64,000 nucleotides of DNA, from NCBI RefSeq assembly GCF_027307225.1, contig NZ_DAHUXJ010000053.1:38357-102356 (forward strand). The letters are read 5' to 3'. The position numbers were made by a program, and so were the translations under genes. Of the stretch, positions 52,954 to 60,750 are shown one piece after another; the first letter of the stretch is position 1, and each line of letters opens with the position of its first letter. The notes beneath the pieces are model-generated. The model ran no database searches. It saw nothing but the letters and a program-made list of their open reading frames with translations, and was not told the origin of the DNA. Source of the DNA: Bradyrhizobium sp. Its GTDB lineage: Bacteria; Pseudomonadota; Alphaproteobacteria; Rhizobiales; Xanthobacteraceae.

Positions 52954-53036
52954 GTAAGCGCCAAGGGAATAGCCTTGAAAGCGGGCCACGGCAAGGCGGG
53001 TTTGCTCATCTTGGTTCACGGAATTGCTCAACGCTT

Positions 53037-53165
53037 GTCATGCCCGGCCTTGTGCCGGGCATCCACGTCTTTTTCTCCAGCGTCAGGGACCAAGACGTGG
53101 ATGGCCGGGCATAGGCGAGCGGAAGCGACGCCGTTCTTCGAACGGCTATGCCCGGCCATGACGAC
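53037..53165. repeat. Dispersed palindromic repeat (CATGCCCGGC type)
   Basis: Outer inverted ends GTCATGCCCGGCC and GGCCATGAC, an inner pair CCACGTCTT/AAGACGTGG, and further CCGGGCAT copies. This is the GTCATGCCCGG-ended intergenic repeat common in Bradyrhizobium-group genomes. No gene lies in 52954-53203. Confidence 0.7.
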
Positions 53166-53203
53166 TAAGGTTGCGGCTTCGCTCGCGGGGGAGGGATCAA
53201 AGG

Positions 53204-53536
53204 CTACGGCTCGTTGACGAACCGCAGACGCCCGAGCGCCTTCAGCGTATGCGCATCGAAGGTGCGGATTTCGGTCGATCCCGCGATATCGAGCGTCACC
53301 ACCACCCGGTCGCCGGCGAGGCCGGTCGAAACAATCTTCGCGCCCTTGGGCAGAACGGCGGTGATCTCGGCCGGATTGGTCCTTCCCTCCGTCCTGAAAA
53401 GACGATAGCCGATGGCGATCAGGACGGCCGCAACCGCGAGCCCCGTGGTCAGGCCCGCGATCAGCATCATGCGCCGGACCCGCGCAAACAGCGCGGCCTG
53501 TTCGGGGGTCGGTTGGCTCGCAACGCTATCGGTCAT
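53204..53536 (-). CDS. Small membrane-anchored protein, DUF6476-like
   Basis: 110 residues. Short N-terminus, one membrane helix (MMLIAGLTTGLAVAAVLIAIGYRLF, about 24-48) and a small periplasmic domain ALPKGAKIVSTGLAGDRVVVTLDIAGSTEIRTFDAHTLKALGRLRF (written from TAVLPKGAKIV). It lies divergent from the RluD-type gene, an arrangement I associate with the DUF6476 family in rhizobia. An upstream ATG at 53581 would add 15 residues and abut the divergent start. Function unknown. Confidence 0.7.
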   Translation of the reverse strand: MTDSVASQPTPEQAALFARVRRMMLIAGLTTGLAVAAVLIAIGYRLFRTEGRTNPAEITAVLPKGAKIVSTGLAGDRVVVTLDIAGSTEIRTFDAHTLKALGRLRFVNEP

Positions 53537-53582
53537 CAGGCTATCAGGCTCTTCTTGGAACGAAATTCGAGTAACGGTCACC

Positions 53583-54581
53583 GTGGGTAACAGTCAGCGG
53601 CTGGAAGTCATCGTCGAAGGCAGCGAGGGATCGCCCCGGCTCGACCGCGTGCTGGCCGCTCATTTGGCCGAGCTGTCGCGGTCGCGGCTGAAGGCGCTGA
53701 TCCTGGCCGGCCAGGTCGCGGTGAAAAGCGCCGCCGTCCGCGACCCCGCTTATCATGTCGGACGCGGCGATACGATCACAATCGACGTGCCGGAACCGGT
53801 CGCCGCTGAACCGCAGGGCGAGAACATCGCGCTTGACGTCGTCTACGAGGACGACGACCTCATCGTCATCGACAAGCCGGCCGGGCTCGTGGTGCATCCG
53901 GGCGCGGGTCACGAGACCGGCACGCTGGTCAATGCGCTGATCGCCCATTGCGGGGAAAGCCTTTCCGGCATTGGCGGGGTGAAGCGGCCGGGCATCGTGC
54001 ACCGGCTCGACAAGGACACGTCTGGACTTCTGGTCGCCGCCAAGAACGACGCGGCGCACCAGTCGCTGTCGGCGCAATTTGCCGACCACGGCAAGACCGG
54101 CGAGATGCGGCGCGGCTATCTTGCTTTCGTCTGGGGGGTGCCGAACCGCTCGCGCGGCACAGTCGATGCGCCGATCGACCGCCACCCGCATGCGCGGGAA
54201 AAGATGGCGGTGCGCGAAGGCGGCCGCCACGCCGTCACCCATTGGGAGATCGTCGAGAGTTTCAAGGGCACCGACGGCAAGCCGGTCGCCTCCCTGGTCG
54301 CCTGCGAGCTCGAGACCGGCCGCACCCATCAGATCCGGGTGCATCTCGCCCACATCGGCCACCCCCTGATGGGCGATATGGTCTATGGCCCCCACTTCAA
54401 GACCAAGGCGACGCACCTTGGGCCCGAGGGCCAGATCGCCCTCGCCGCCCTCGATCGCCAAGCGCTACATGCATACCTCCTGGCCCTGGAGCATCCCAAA
54501 ACCGGGGCGATTCTCGAGTGGAACTCGGATTTGCCTCGGGAACTCGATCTTTTGCGCCATTCCCTGAAGGCGGCGCTATGA
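53583..54581 (+). CDS. rluD: RluA-family (RluD-type) 23S rRNA pseudouridine synthase
   Basis: 332 residues. N-terminal S4 domain (SPRLDRVLAAHLAELSRSRLKALILAGQVAVKSA), then the pseudouridine synthase domain with catalytic Asp in GIVHRLDKDTSGLLVAAK, plus IVIDKPAGLVVHPGAGHETGTLVNALIAHC and TGRTHQIRVHLAHIGHPLMGD. It makes pseudouridine in helix 69 of 23S rRNA if a true RluD. Start taken as GTG; an open frame runs further upstream but through the divergent gene. Located just before rpoH. Confidence 0.92.
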   Translation: MGNSQRLEVIVEGSEGSPRLDRVLAAHLAELSRSRLKALILAGQVAVKSAAVRDPAYHVGRGDTITIDVPEPVAAEPQGENIALDVVYEDDDLIVIDKPAGLVVHPGAGHETGTLVNALIAHCGESLSGIGGVKRPGIVHRLDKDTSGLLVAAKNDAAHQSLSAQFADHGKTGEMRRGYLAFVWGVPNRSRGTVDAPIDRHPHAREKMAVREGGRHAVTHWEIVESFKGTDGKPVASLVACELETGRTHQIRVHLAHIGHPLMGDMVYGPHFKTKATHLGPEGQIALAALDRQALHAYLLALEHPKTGAILEWNSDLPRELDLLRHSLKAAL

Positions 54582-54688
54582 CGCAGGGCAGTTGGAAAAG
54601 CCTCGATATACCAACCGGTTATGGCAGCCACACTGTAACGTGACGGGGGTTTAACTTCCAAAACGGGCAGCGTTTGGTGTATGTTGCA

Positions 54689-54712
54689 CCTGCGTTGAAT
54701 ACCCAACGCAGG
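54689..54712 (+). promoter_or_regulatory. Hairpin in the rpoH leader (CCTGCGTTG/CAACGCAGG)
   Basis: A perfect 9-bp stem with a 6-base loop, 87 bases before the rpoH ATG. It may affect rpoH mRNA stability or heat-dependent folding. No direct evidence of an RNA thermometer; pairing with the ribosome site cannot be judged by eye. Confidence 0.4.
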
Positions 54713-54799
54713 AACATCGCGGAGCGACTGGCTTTAACACAGCAGTTGCCTGCCTGGCCCGCCGCTGTCGGGGGCCTGAACCAAGTGGAGGGCGCTCGA

Positions 54800-55699
54800 A
54801 TGGCCCGCACAGCTACCTTGCCGGTTCTCAATGGAGAATCCGGCCTGTCCCGTTACCTCGCCGAAATCCGCAAGTTTCCGATGCTGGAACCCGAGCAGGA
54901 ATACATGCTCGCCAAGCGCTTGCGTGAGCACGACGATCGTGGCGCGGCACATCAACTCGTCACCAGCCATCTCAGGCTCGTGGCCAAGATCGCCATGGGC
55001 TATCGCGGCTACGGCTTGCCGATTTCCGAGGTCGTCTCGGAGGGCAATGTCGGCCTGATGCAGGCGGTGAAGCGGTTCGAACCCGAAAAGGGATTCCGGC
55101 TCGCTACATACGCCATGTGGTGGATCAAGGCTTCGATTCAAGAGTACATCCTGCGTTCCTGGTCGCTCGTGAAAATGGGCACCACCGCGAACCAGAAGAA
55201 GCTGTTCTTCAACCTGCGCAAGGCCAAGAGCAAGATCTCCGCCCTCGAAGAGGGAGATATGCATCCTGACCAGGTGAAGCTGATCGCCAAGCGTCTCGGC
55301 GTGACAACTCAGGACGTTGTCGACATGAACCGCCGTCTCGGCGGCGATGCCTCACTCAACGCCCCGATCCGCGACGACGGCGAAGCCGGCGAATGGCAGG
55401 ACTGGCTGGTCGATAACTCGCCCAACCAGGAAACCATCATGGCCGAGCACGAGGAGTTCGATCATCGCCACCAGGCGCTGACCGGCGCCATGGGCGTGCT
55501 CAACCCGCGTGAACGCCGCATCTTCGAGGCGCGGCGCCTGGCGGAAGAGCCGATGACGCTGGAAGACCTCGCCGCCGAATTCGGCGTGTCGCGCGAGCGG
55601 GTGCGGCAGATCGAGGTCCGCGCGTTCGAGAAGGTGCAGTCGGCCGTCAAAGGCACGATCGCCAGGCAGGAAGCCGCCGCTCTCGAGGCCGCGCTCTAA
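54800..55699 (+). CDS. rpoH: RNA polymerase heat-shock sigma factor RpoH (sigma-32)
   Basis: 299 residues. Region 2 (RLVAKIAMGYRGYGLPISEVVSEGNVGLMQAVKRFEPEKGFRLATYAMWWIKASIQEYIL), the RpoH box QKKLFFNLRKAKSKI that marks heat-shock sigmas, and region 4 (LEDLAAEFGVSRERVRQIEVRAFEKVQ) are all present. Start at the ATG after GGAGGG; extra upstream codons are out of family. It directs transcription of chaperone and protease genes. Bradyrhizobium has several rpoH copies; which one this is cannot be fixed by eye. Confidence 0.95.
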   Translation: MARTATLPVLNGESGLSRYLAEIRKFPMLEPEQEYMLAKRLREHDDRGAAHQLVTSHLRLVAKIAMGYRGYGLPISEVVSEGNVGLMQAVKRFEPEKGFRLATYAMWWIKASIQEYILRSWSLVKMGTTANQKKLFFNLRKAKSKISALEEGDMHPDQVKLIAKRLGVTTQDVVDMNRRLGGDASLNAPIRDDGEAGEWQDWLVDNSPNQETIMAEHEEFDHRHQALTGAMGVLNPRERRIFEARRLAEEPMTLEDLAAEFGVSRERVRQIEVRAFEKVQSAVKGTIARQEAAALEAAL

Positions 55700-55739
55700 G
55701 CGCGGCCCGATCTTCGGGCAGGCTGAAAACCGATACCAA

Positions 55740-55766
55740 AAGCCGGCGGCAACGCCGGCTTTTTTG
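55740..55766 (+). terminator. Rho-independent terminator of rpoH
   Basis: AAGCCGGCG-GCAA-CGCCGGCTT stem-loop followed by a TTTTTTG run, 41 bases beyond the stop codon. Confidence 0.9.
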
Positions 55767-55777
55767 TTGGATAATTT

Positions 55778-55907
55778 CATCGTGTCCCGGACGCGTCGCG
55801 GCATTTGATGACGCGACGCAGATCCGGGACCCACGACGAAATGCATAGACCCCGGATCAGCAGCGCACCACGCCCACGGCGTGTCGCGCAGCGTCCGGGG
55901 AACGCTA
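55778..55907. repeat. Dispersed palindromic repeat (TGTCCCGGACGCG type)
   Basis: Contains TCGTGTCCCGGACGCG, its partner GATCCGGGACCCACGACGA, and GTCCGGGGAACG, the well-known intergenic repeat of rhizobial chromosomes. It fills the gap between rpoH and the amidase gene and overlaps the last bases of the latter. Confidence 0.65.
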
Positions 55908-56528
55908 CTCCCCCCACTCCCGCGCCATGTTCGCGAGCGCGCAGCCTTCGCAGTAGCGCGCATCCTTGAAGTCGATCCAGTTGTGCGCATAGACGTGATC
56001 GAGCGGAATGCGGTAGCGCGCGCACAGCACCTTCACCAGAATCCGCCAGGCCGCGACCTGCGCGTCGGTGGCGGGCCTGGTCACGTCAGGGTAGTTGCCG
56101 GCGAACTCGACGCCGATCGAGGTGTCCTTGTTGACCCGGTGATAGGTCTTGCTGTTGTCGATGTATTTGTTGTCGTTGCGGTCGCCGCCGTCGGTGTGGG
56201 TCGGCACGAGATTGTCGGCGACAGCCCAGTAGACCGTGCCATCGGTCTCGACCCAGATCATGACGCCGCGCCGCGTCGGATTTTTCGATTGCGCCAGTGC
56301 GCCGCCGCGCGCCGAGCCCGCCGGTCCCTCGGTCCGGTGCACGATGATGTTCGCCCACGGATGCGCCTTTTCAACGTCACCCCACGGCGCGAGCCAGACC
56401 ATTTTCAGGCCCGGAATATCAGGCGTGCCGGAGGAGCGCGCGATCGTCTCGATCGAGGGATCCGCGGCGAAGGCCGAAGCCATCAACGCGAGCGCGCAGA
56501 TTGCACTCAGAAGAAGAGGGAATTTCAT
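55905..56528 (-). CDS. Exported N-acetylmuramoyl-L-alanine amidase (AmpD/PGRP fold)
   Basis: 207 residues. Signal peptide (MKFPLLLSAICALALMASAFA). Amidase-2 domain: first metal His in NIIVHRTEGPAG, middle GVEFAGNYPDV, and the final part YRIPLDHVYAHNWIDFKDARYCEGCAL with the second His; a Cys lies where many family members have the third ligand. Two cysteines at YCEGC may form a disulfide. It cuts the amide bond between MurNAc and L-Ala in peptidoglycan in the periplasm. Ribosome site is weak; a Met ten codons upstream is an alternative. Confidence 0.82.
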   Translation of the reverse strand: MKFPLLLSAICALALMASAFAADPSIETIARSSGTPDIPGLKMVWLAPWGDVEKAHPWANIIVHRTEGPAGSARGGALAQSKNPTRRGVMIWVETDGTVYWAVADNLVPTHTDGGDRNDNKYIDNSKTYHRVNKDTSIGVEFAGNYPDVTRPATDAQVAAWRILVKVLCARYRIPLDHVYAHNWIDFKDARYCEGCALANMAREWGE

Positions 56529-56584
56529 GGACGGCACTATGCCGACAGCCAGCCGCACCGATCAAGCGGCAAGCACGAACCGGC

Positions 56585-57805
56585 TCAGGCGAGGCGGCGC
56601 ACAGGCTCTCGCCGTATCGGTGGCAGTTCGGGCGCGAGCGGCGGCGCCGGCTCGTAGACCGCGTAGCGGTCCCTGCCCTCTTTCTTTGCCACGTAGAGCG
56701 CGTGGTCGGCCGCCGCGATCAGCCGGTCCGGGAAGACTCCAATCTCCCGCGACCACTGCGCCACGCCGATCGAGACTGAAAGCGGAACCTCGTTGCCGAC
56801 GCAGCCGGCGGCATCCTCGCGGCACACCTCGACGATCCGGCGCGCGACCATTGCACCCTCGCGCAGCGTCGAGGCCGGCAGCATGATGCAGAATTCGTCG
56901 CCGCCGGTGCGCGCCAAGAGATCGCCCGGCCGAAGCCGCGTCTGCGCCATCAGCGTAAAATGCTGCAGGCAGGCATCGCCAGCCGCATGACCATGGGTAT
57001 CGTTGATGGTCTTGAAGTTGTCGATATCGACCACCAGCAGCGCAAACGGCTGATGGCTGCGGTCCGAGCGGGCACATTCCTCGCTGAGGCGTTGCAGCAA
57101 TTGCCGCCGGTTACCGACGCCGGTGAGATCGTCCATCATCGCGAGATCGGCGACCTCGTTGCGCAGGCGGTCCATCGCCATCAGCAGGAAGCCGAAATTC
57201 CAGACCATCGACAGGAACATCAGCGCCAGAATCATGACGGACTGCGAGGCATTGAAATGAACGAAGGAGAAATCGCCACCGATGTGCCACAGCTTGGCGA
57301 CCACGCGAAAGGCGTTGATGCAGAGGACGATCGTCGCAACCGACGCCGTCAGATGCGCACCCGGACTGACCCGACCTTCTCGCCGCGTCATCAGCCAACT
57401 GATGGAGGCGGCCACCGGAAGCGACTGCGCGATCGAGTAGCACACGATCCGGCCTGTCTGGCTGTCGTAGCCATAAAGAAAGAAGGCGAGGCCGAGAAAG
57501 GTCATCGCGGTGACCACGACCGTACCGCGCCAGACGGTCGTATCGTCGTAGAAGCGCCTGATGCCCATCGCAGAGAGACAGGTCGAAAAGGTGATCAGGG
57601 TGCCGCCGATAACCAGGGGTGCGAGAGAATCCATCACGAGGACAAGCATCGCCGCCGCCGCGCTCGCTGCGCATGCGAATGCCGAACCGGTCCAGAATTT
57701 CGCCGCCTTGAAGGTCGGATAGCTGTGGAGGATATAGGCCCAGATTACGCCGAGCGCGATGAAATTGACGATGAACGCCGTCCAGAGCGTCGGAACGTTC
57801 AACAT
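56585..57805 (-). CDS. Membrane-bound diguanylate cyclase (GGDEF)
   Basis: 406 residues. N-terminal sensor of about seven or eight membrane helices (MASE-like, up to about residue 240), then a GGDEF domain with MMDDLTGVGNRRQLLQRL, metal-site VVDIDNFKTINDTHGHAAGD, active GGDEF at 301-305 and RPGD at 292-295, which is a complete RxxD product-inhibition site. It makes c-di-GMP and is probably feedback-inhibited; no EAL domain. The start is taken at M in MLNVPTLW; the open frame upstream to 57958 is translated palindromic repeat and is not trusted. Confidence 0.88.
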   Translation of the reverse strand: MLNVPTLWTAFIVNFIALGVIWAYILHSYPTFKAAKFWTGSAFACAASAAAAMLVLVMDSLAPLVIGGTLITFSTCLSAMGIRRFYDDTTVWRGTVVVTAMTFLGLAFFLYGYDSQTGRIVCYSIAQSLPVAASISWLMTRREGRVSPGAHLTASVATIVLCINAFRVVAKLWHIGGDFSFVHFNASQSVMILALMFLSMVWNFGFLLMAMDRLRNEVADLAMMDDLTGVGNRRQLLQRLSEECARSDRSHQPFALLVVDIDNFKTINDTHGHAAGDACLQHFTLMAQTRLRPGDLLARTGGDEFCIMLPASTLREGAMVARRIVEVCREDAAGCVGNEVPLSVSIGVAQWSREIGVFPDRLIAAADHALYVAKKEGRDRYAVYEPAPPLAPELPPIRREPVRRLA

Positions 57806-57856
57806 TTGAAACCCGGAGCGATCATCGCCCTGTCTCCCCGTTTTCAAGCCGCCCAC

Positions 57857-57930
57857 GTAGTGGGGTGGATTTGACATTCGCTCCCCGTAACCGGGAATGC
57901 GCAAAGCAAATGTCAAATCCAGAACACCAA
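57857..57930. repeat. Single palindromic element of the CTAG family
   Basis: One inverted repeat with arms GTGGATTTGACATTCGC and GCAAATGTCAAATCC (loop containing CCCGTAACCGGG). Same stem type as element 2 of the 43.8 kb pair and the half-copy at 3941. It sits 52 bases upstream of the diguanylate cyclase start, where it can produce a false N-terminal extension. Confidence 0.75.
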
Positions 57931-58359
57931 TGACCATCTCGGTAGTCTTGCGGAGCAAGATGTAACGGCGGCCATTAATGAAGTCTCACCCGAGACTCCA
58001 AATACGCGTCTTGGTTGTGAAATGCTGAAGAGCATTCGGGGCCGGTCGCACGCAGCGGACGGGTTTCTCCTGACCCCGCGTTGTCGCAACGTTAACTCTG
58101 ATCGCGAGCGACATCGCGTGAGGCGCGATCGTTCGATCGACCGCCTGGAAAGCCGACGGAGCGCGCACCAGACCGTAGCTTGCGCCAAAAACACGTCAAA
58201 ACGCGTAACTTCTGTGGATAACGCGATGACGCGCACGTGACAATGCAAGGCAGACGCTCGCGAATCTGGTGGGATTAGAGTTGAGGATATTGCGAGGCTG
58301 GCCCTCCGCCGAGCATGCCTCGTGTCGCGTTTCAATCCATTAACTCAAAAGAGGATGCT
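57931..58359. other. Non-coding region upstream of the Ala-Lys-Lys peptide gene
   Basis: About 430 bases with no supported gene. GTAACG near 57962 is not followed by CGAA at 16 bases. The downstream part must contain the promoter of the small basic peptide gene. Confidence 0.45.
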
Positions 58360-58422
58360 ATGGCTAAGAAAGCGAAGAAGGCAAAGAAGGCGAAAAAGGC
58401 TAAGAAGGCGAAGAAGAAGTAG
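58360..58422 (+). CDS. 20-residue Ala-Lys-Lys repeat peptide
   Basis: Sixty-three bases encoding Met followed by six AKK triplets and a final Lys, then TAG. An AAGAGG ribosome site lies five bases before the ATG, and a 13-bp hairpin starts 15 bases after the stop. Silent codon changes (AAG/AAA, GCG/GCA/GCT) keep the peptide while breaking the DNA repeat, which argues for selection on the product. Charge is about +13. It resembles the first residues of the histone-like protein at 2132-2530. A nucleic-acid condensing micro-protein is the natural guess. Confidence 0.68.
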   Translation: MAKKAKKAKKAKKAKKAKKK

Positions 58423-58437
58423 CTTCGAATTTCTTTA

Positions 58438-58466
58438 GCCCGGGTAGAGCCTCGCTCTGCCCGGGC
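58438..58466 (+). other. 13-bp hairpin after the Ala-Lys-Lys gene
   Basis: Stem GCCCGGGTAGAGC with GCTCTGCCCGGGC (one T-G pair) and a CTC loop. There is no T run after it, so it may protect the mRNA end or act as a Rho-assisted stop. Confidence 0.6.
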
Positions 58467-58500
58467 ACTCAAAACGGGTAGCAAACATGCAGCGGGCCTC

Positions 58501-58554
58501 TGGCTCGCTTTTCTATTGTGGCTCGCTTTTTTATTGTGGCTCGCCTTTTCAATT
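58501..58554 (+). repeat. Three tandem copies of an 18-base unit
   Basis: TGGCTCGCTTTTCTATTG, TGGCTCGCTTTTTTATTG and TGGCTCGCCTTTTCAATT in direct succession, upstream of the SDR gene. The T-rich runs resemble terminator tails but no stem sits in front of each. Possible slippage-made repeat. Confidence 0.75.
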
Positions 58555-58633
58555 CCCGTTTTGAATTCTCTTGATCCGGCCTGCCCGATCGCTTTCAGTG
58601 ACGAACCTCACCTATGCCCGGAGTAATCCCCTC

Positions 58634-59485
58634 ATGACAGCGATCCCAGGGGCCGCCGTCGCCATCACCGGTGCTGCGAGCGGCATCGGCCGGGCGCTGG
58701 CAATCGAACTGGCCGCCCGCGGCGCCGACCTCGCGCTTGCCGATCGCGACGAAGCCGGATTGCAGACGGCTGCCACCGAGATTGCCGCGACCAGCCGGCG
58801 GAAGATCAGCCTTCACCGCGTCGATGTCAGCGAGCCCGAGGCAATCACCGCGTTCGCGCGCGAGGCGATCGCGGCGCATCCGGCGCTCAGCATCGTCATC
58901 AACAACGCCGGCGTGGCGCTGCTCGGCCAGTTTCACGAGATCGACCAGGCGCAGATCGAATGGCTGTTCAACATCAATTTCTGGGGCGTGGTGCATTCGA
59001 CCCGTGCCTTTCTGCCGCATTTGGCGAGCCAGCCGGCCGCGCACATCGTCAACCTTTCCTCGATCTTCGGCATCGTCGCCCCGCCCGGCCAGACCGCCTA
59101 TTCAGCGGCGAAATTCGCCGTGCGCGGCTTTTCGGAATCGTTGCGCCACGAATTGCAGATGGCGAAAAGCCCCGTCCGGCTGTCGGTGGTGCATCCGGGC
59201 GGCATCAAGACCAACATCGTGCGTAATTCGCGGGCCGGAAGCGGCGTCACCGACAATGAGCGCCGGGCGCAATCGATCGAGCGCTTCGATGCCATCGCGC
59301 AGACCTCGCCGAAGGATGCGGCGCTGCGCATCATCAAGGGCATCGAGAAGAACGAGCCGCGCATCCTGATCGGTGGCGACGCCCGCTTCATGGACATCCT
59401 GCAACGTTTCCGGCCCGGCACCTACTGGAACATGATGGCGAAGCACGTCTGGAAGACTCCAAAAGAGGCCAACAAGGACGGCTGA
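58634..59485 (+). CDS. Short-chain dehydrogenase/reductase
   Basis: 283 residues, classical SDR: cofactor loop TGAASGIGRALAIEL, NNAGVALLG, catalytic Ser in NLSSIFGIV, and Tyr-Lys in YSAAKFAVRG. An Asp at the end of beta-2 (LALADRDEAG) favours NAD(H). C-terminal extension after residue 235 (DARFMDILQRFRPGTYWNMMAK) is amphipathic and may touch membrane. Start at the ATG after CGGAG. The substrate is unknown. Confidence 0.9.
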   Translation: MTAIPGAAVAITGAASGIGRALAIELAARGADLALADRDEAGLQTAATEIAATSRRKISLHRVDVSEPEAITAFAREAIAAHPALSIVINNAGVALLGQFHEIDQAQIEWLFNINFWGVVHSTRAFLPHLASQPAAHIVNLSSIFGIVAPPGQTAYSAAKFAVRGFSESLRHELQMAKSPVRLSVVHPGGIKTNIVRNSRAGSGVTDNERRAQSIERFDAIAQTSPKDAALRIIKGIEKNEPRILIGGDARFMDILQRFRPGTYWNMMAKHVWKTPKEANKDG

Positions 59486-59506
59486 GTTCGTCGGTGCCAG
59501 TCGTTC

Positions 59507-59550
59507 CTCATTCCGGGGCAGCCCGTCAGGGCTGAGACCGGAATCCGTTT
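59507..59550. repeat. Dispersed palindromic repeat (TCATTCCGGGGC type)
   Basis: TCATTCCGGGGCAGCCCGTC followed by GGGCTGAGACCGGAAT forms an imperfect hairpin, the common rhizobial intergenic repeat, in the convergent gap between the SDR and lytic transglycosylase genes. Confidence 0.6.
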
Positions 59551-59605
59551 TTCACGGCATTCAGGGCATGACGCAAAACCGTTGCCGCCGTTGGCGGCGC
59601 AGCGC

Positions 59606-60403
59606 TCACTCCCCGCCGTCGATCTGGCGGCCCATGATTGCGATCGCCTGTTCATAGACGGTGGCCGCATTCCATTCCTGGATCGCCGCAAAGTTCGGCT
59701 GGCCCGGCTGATAGCCCGCGCCCGTGCGCCAACCATGCGCTTTCAGGAAGTTCGCGGTCGACGACAGCGCGCCGGAAGCCGTTTCGAGATTGCCGACGCC
59801 GTATTCCAGCATCGTCTTCGGCAGAAACTGCGTCTGGCCAATCTCGCCATGCATGGAGCCGCGCTGGCTCGCCGACAACGTGCCGCGGTCGATCAGCTTC
59901 AATGCGGCGTAGAGCTGGTCCGTGAAATATTCCGGCCGCCGGCAGTCGTAGGCGAGCGTTGCGATCGAGGACAGCATGTTCTGGTTGCCGCGCTGGCTGC
60001 CGAACCCGGTCTCCATGCCCCAGATCGCAATCAACGGCCCCGGCGGCACGCCGTAGCGCTGCTCGATCGAGGCGAACAGCGCCGCGTTCCGCTGCTTCAT
60101 GGCCCGGCCACGCGACACGATCGCCGCCGACCCGCGCTTGACCATGAATGCATCGAGCGAGAGCTTGAAGCTGTGCAGGCTGCGATCGGCAGCGATCGTC
60201 GCGCTCGCATAATGCGTCTGCTCCAGGGCGGAAATCCCGGCGCCGCCGATCCCCTTGGCGCGCGCTTCCGTCGCGAACAGGGGCTTCCAGGCTTCGAAGC
60301 CGCCGGGCCCGTTACCGCATCGGGCGGCAAGCGCCTGCGAACTCCAACCGGAGACGACGGCGGCAGCCGCAAACGCGGCAAGTGAAGCTACTCGGCTCTT
60401 CAT
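59606..60403 (-). CDS. Lytic murein transglycosylase (MltB/SltB type)
   Basis: 265 residues with signal peptide (SRVASLAAFAAAAVVSGWSSQALA). GH103-type domain: catalytic Glu131 in IAIWGMETGFGSQRGNQN, GEIGQTQFLPKTMLEYG, and GALSSTANFLKAHGWRTGAGYQ. It cleaves the glycan strand of peptidoglycan with anhydro-ring formation. GAGGGAA site supports the ATG at 60403. Probably periplasmic or lipid-free. Confidence 0.92.
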   Translation of the reverse strand: MKSRVASLAAFAAAAVVSGWSSQALAARCGNGPGGFEAWKPLFATEARAKGIGGAGISALEQTHYASATIAADRSLHSFKLSLDAFMVKRGSAAIVSRGRAMKQRNAALFASIEQRYGVPPGPLIAIWGMETGFGSQRGNQNMLSSIATLAYDCRRPEYFTDQLYAALKLIDRGTLSASQRGSMHGEIGQTQFLPKTMLEYGVGNLETASGALSSTANFLKAHGWRTGAGYQPGQPNFAAIQEWNAATVYEQAIAIMGRQIDGGE

Positions 60404-60490
60404 CGGCAAGTTCCCTCGTGGACGCGGGCGCACCTTACGTCATCCGAGAGCGTAACGGAAATGCCGGTTCCGCGGTACGACGGGCGCCCC

Positions 60491-60701
60491 TGGTTCGAGA
60501 GCGTGGAACGCCACGCACTCTCGAACCATGGGGACTAGTGCTCCGATTCCGAAGTTCGTATCATATTGCGGCTCCACGTTTACGAACTTCGGAATCAAAG
60601 GAGCACTAGCCAATTACGTGATTCTAGTGCGGTTTAGAATTTGAAGTTCCTATGACGAGGTTACCGCGAAACGGATAGGAACTTCAAATTCACCGCACTG
60701 G
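60491..60701. repeat. Palindrome plus paired palindromic elements (REPIN-like), copy 4
   Basis: First a hairpin 60491-60528 (TGGTTCGAGAG with CTCTCGAACCA). Then element B (60535-60609, 75 bases, CTAGTGCTCC to GGAGCACTAG, arms TTCCGAAGTTCG and CGAACTTCGGAA) and element A (60624-60701, CTAGTGCGGT to ACCGCACTGG, arms TTTGAAGTTCCTAT and ATAGGAACTTCAAA). Bases 60534-60673 match 63861-64000 with two differences. Confidence 0.88.
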
Positions 60702-60750
60702 TTTCCAAGTGGTCTCATCCCTTGGAAGGTTGGACCACGTGGGAGCCGCT

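Noticed and set aside
57806..57958. N-terminal extension of the diguanylate cyclase
   Set aside because: The extra 51 residues are translated palindromic repeat (57857-57930), so the start was moved to 57805.
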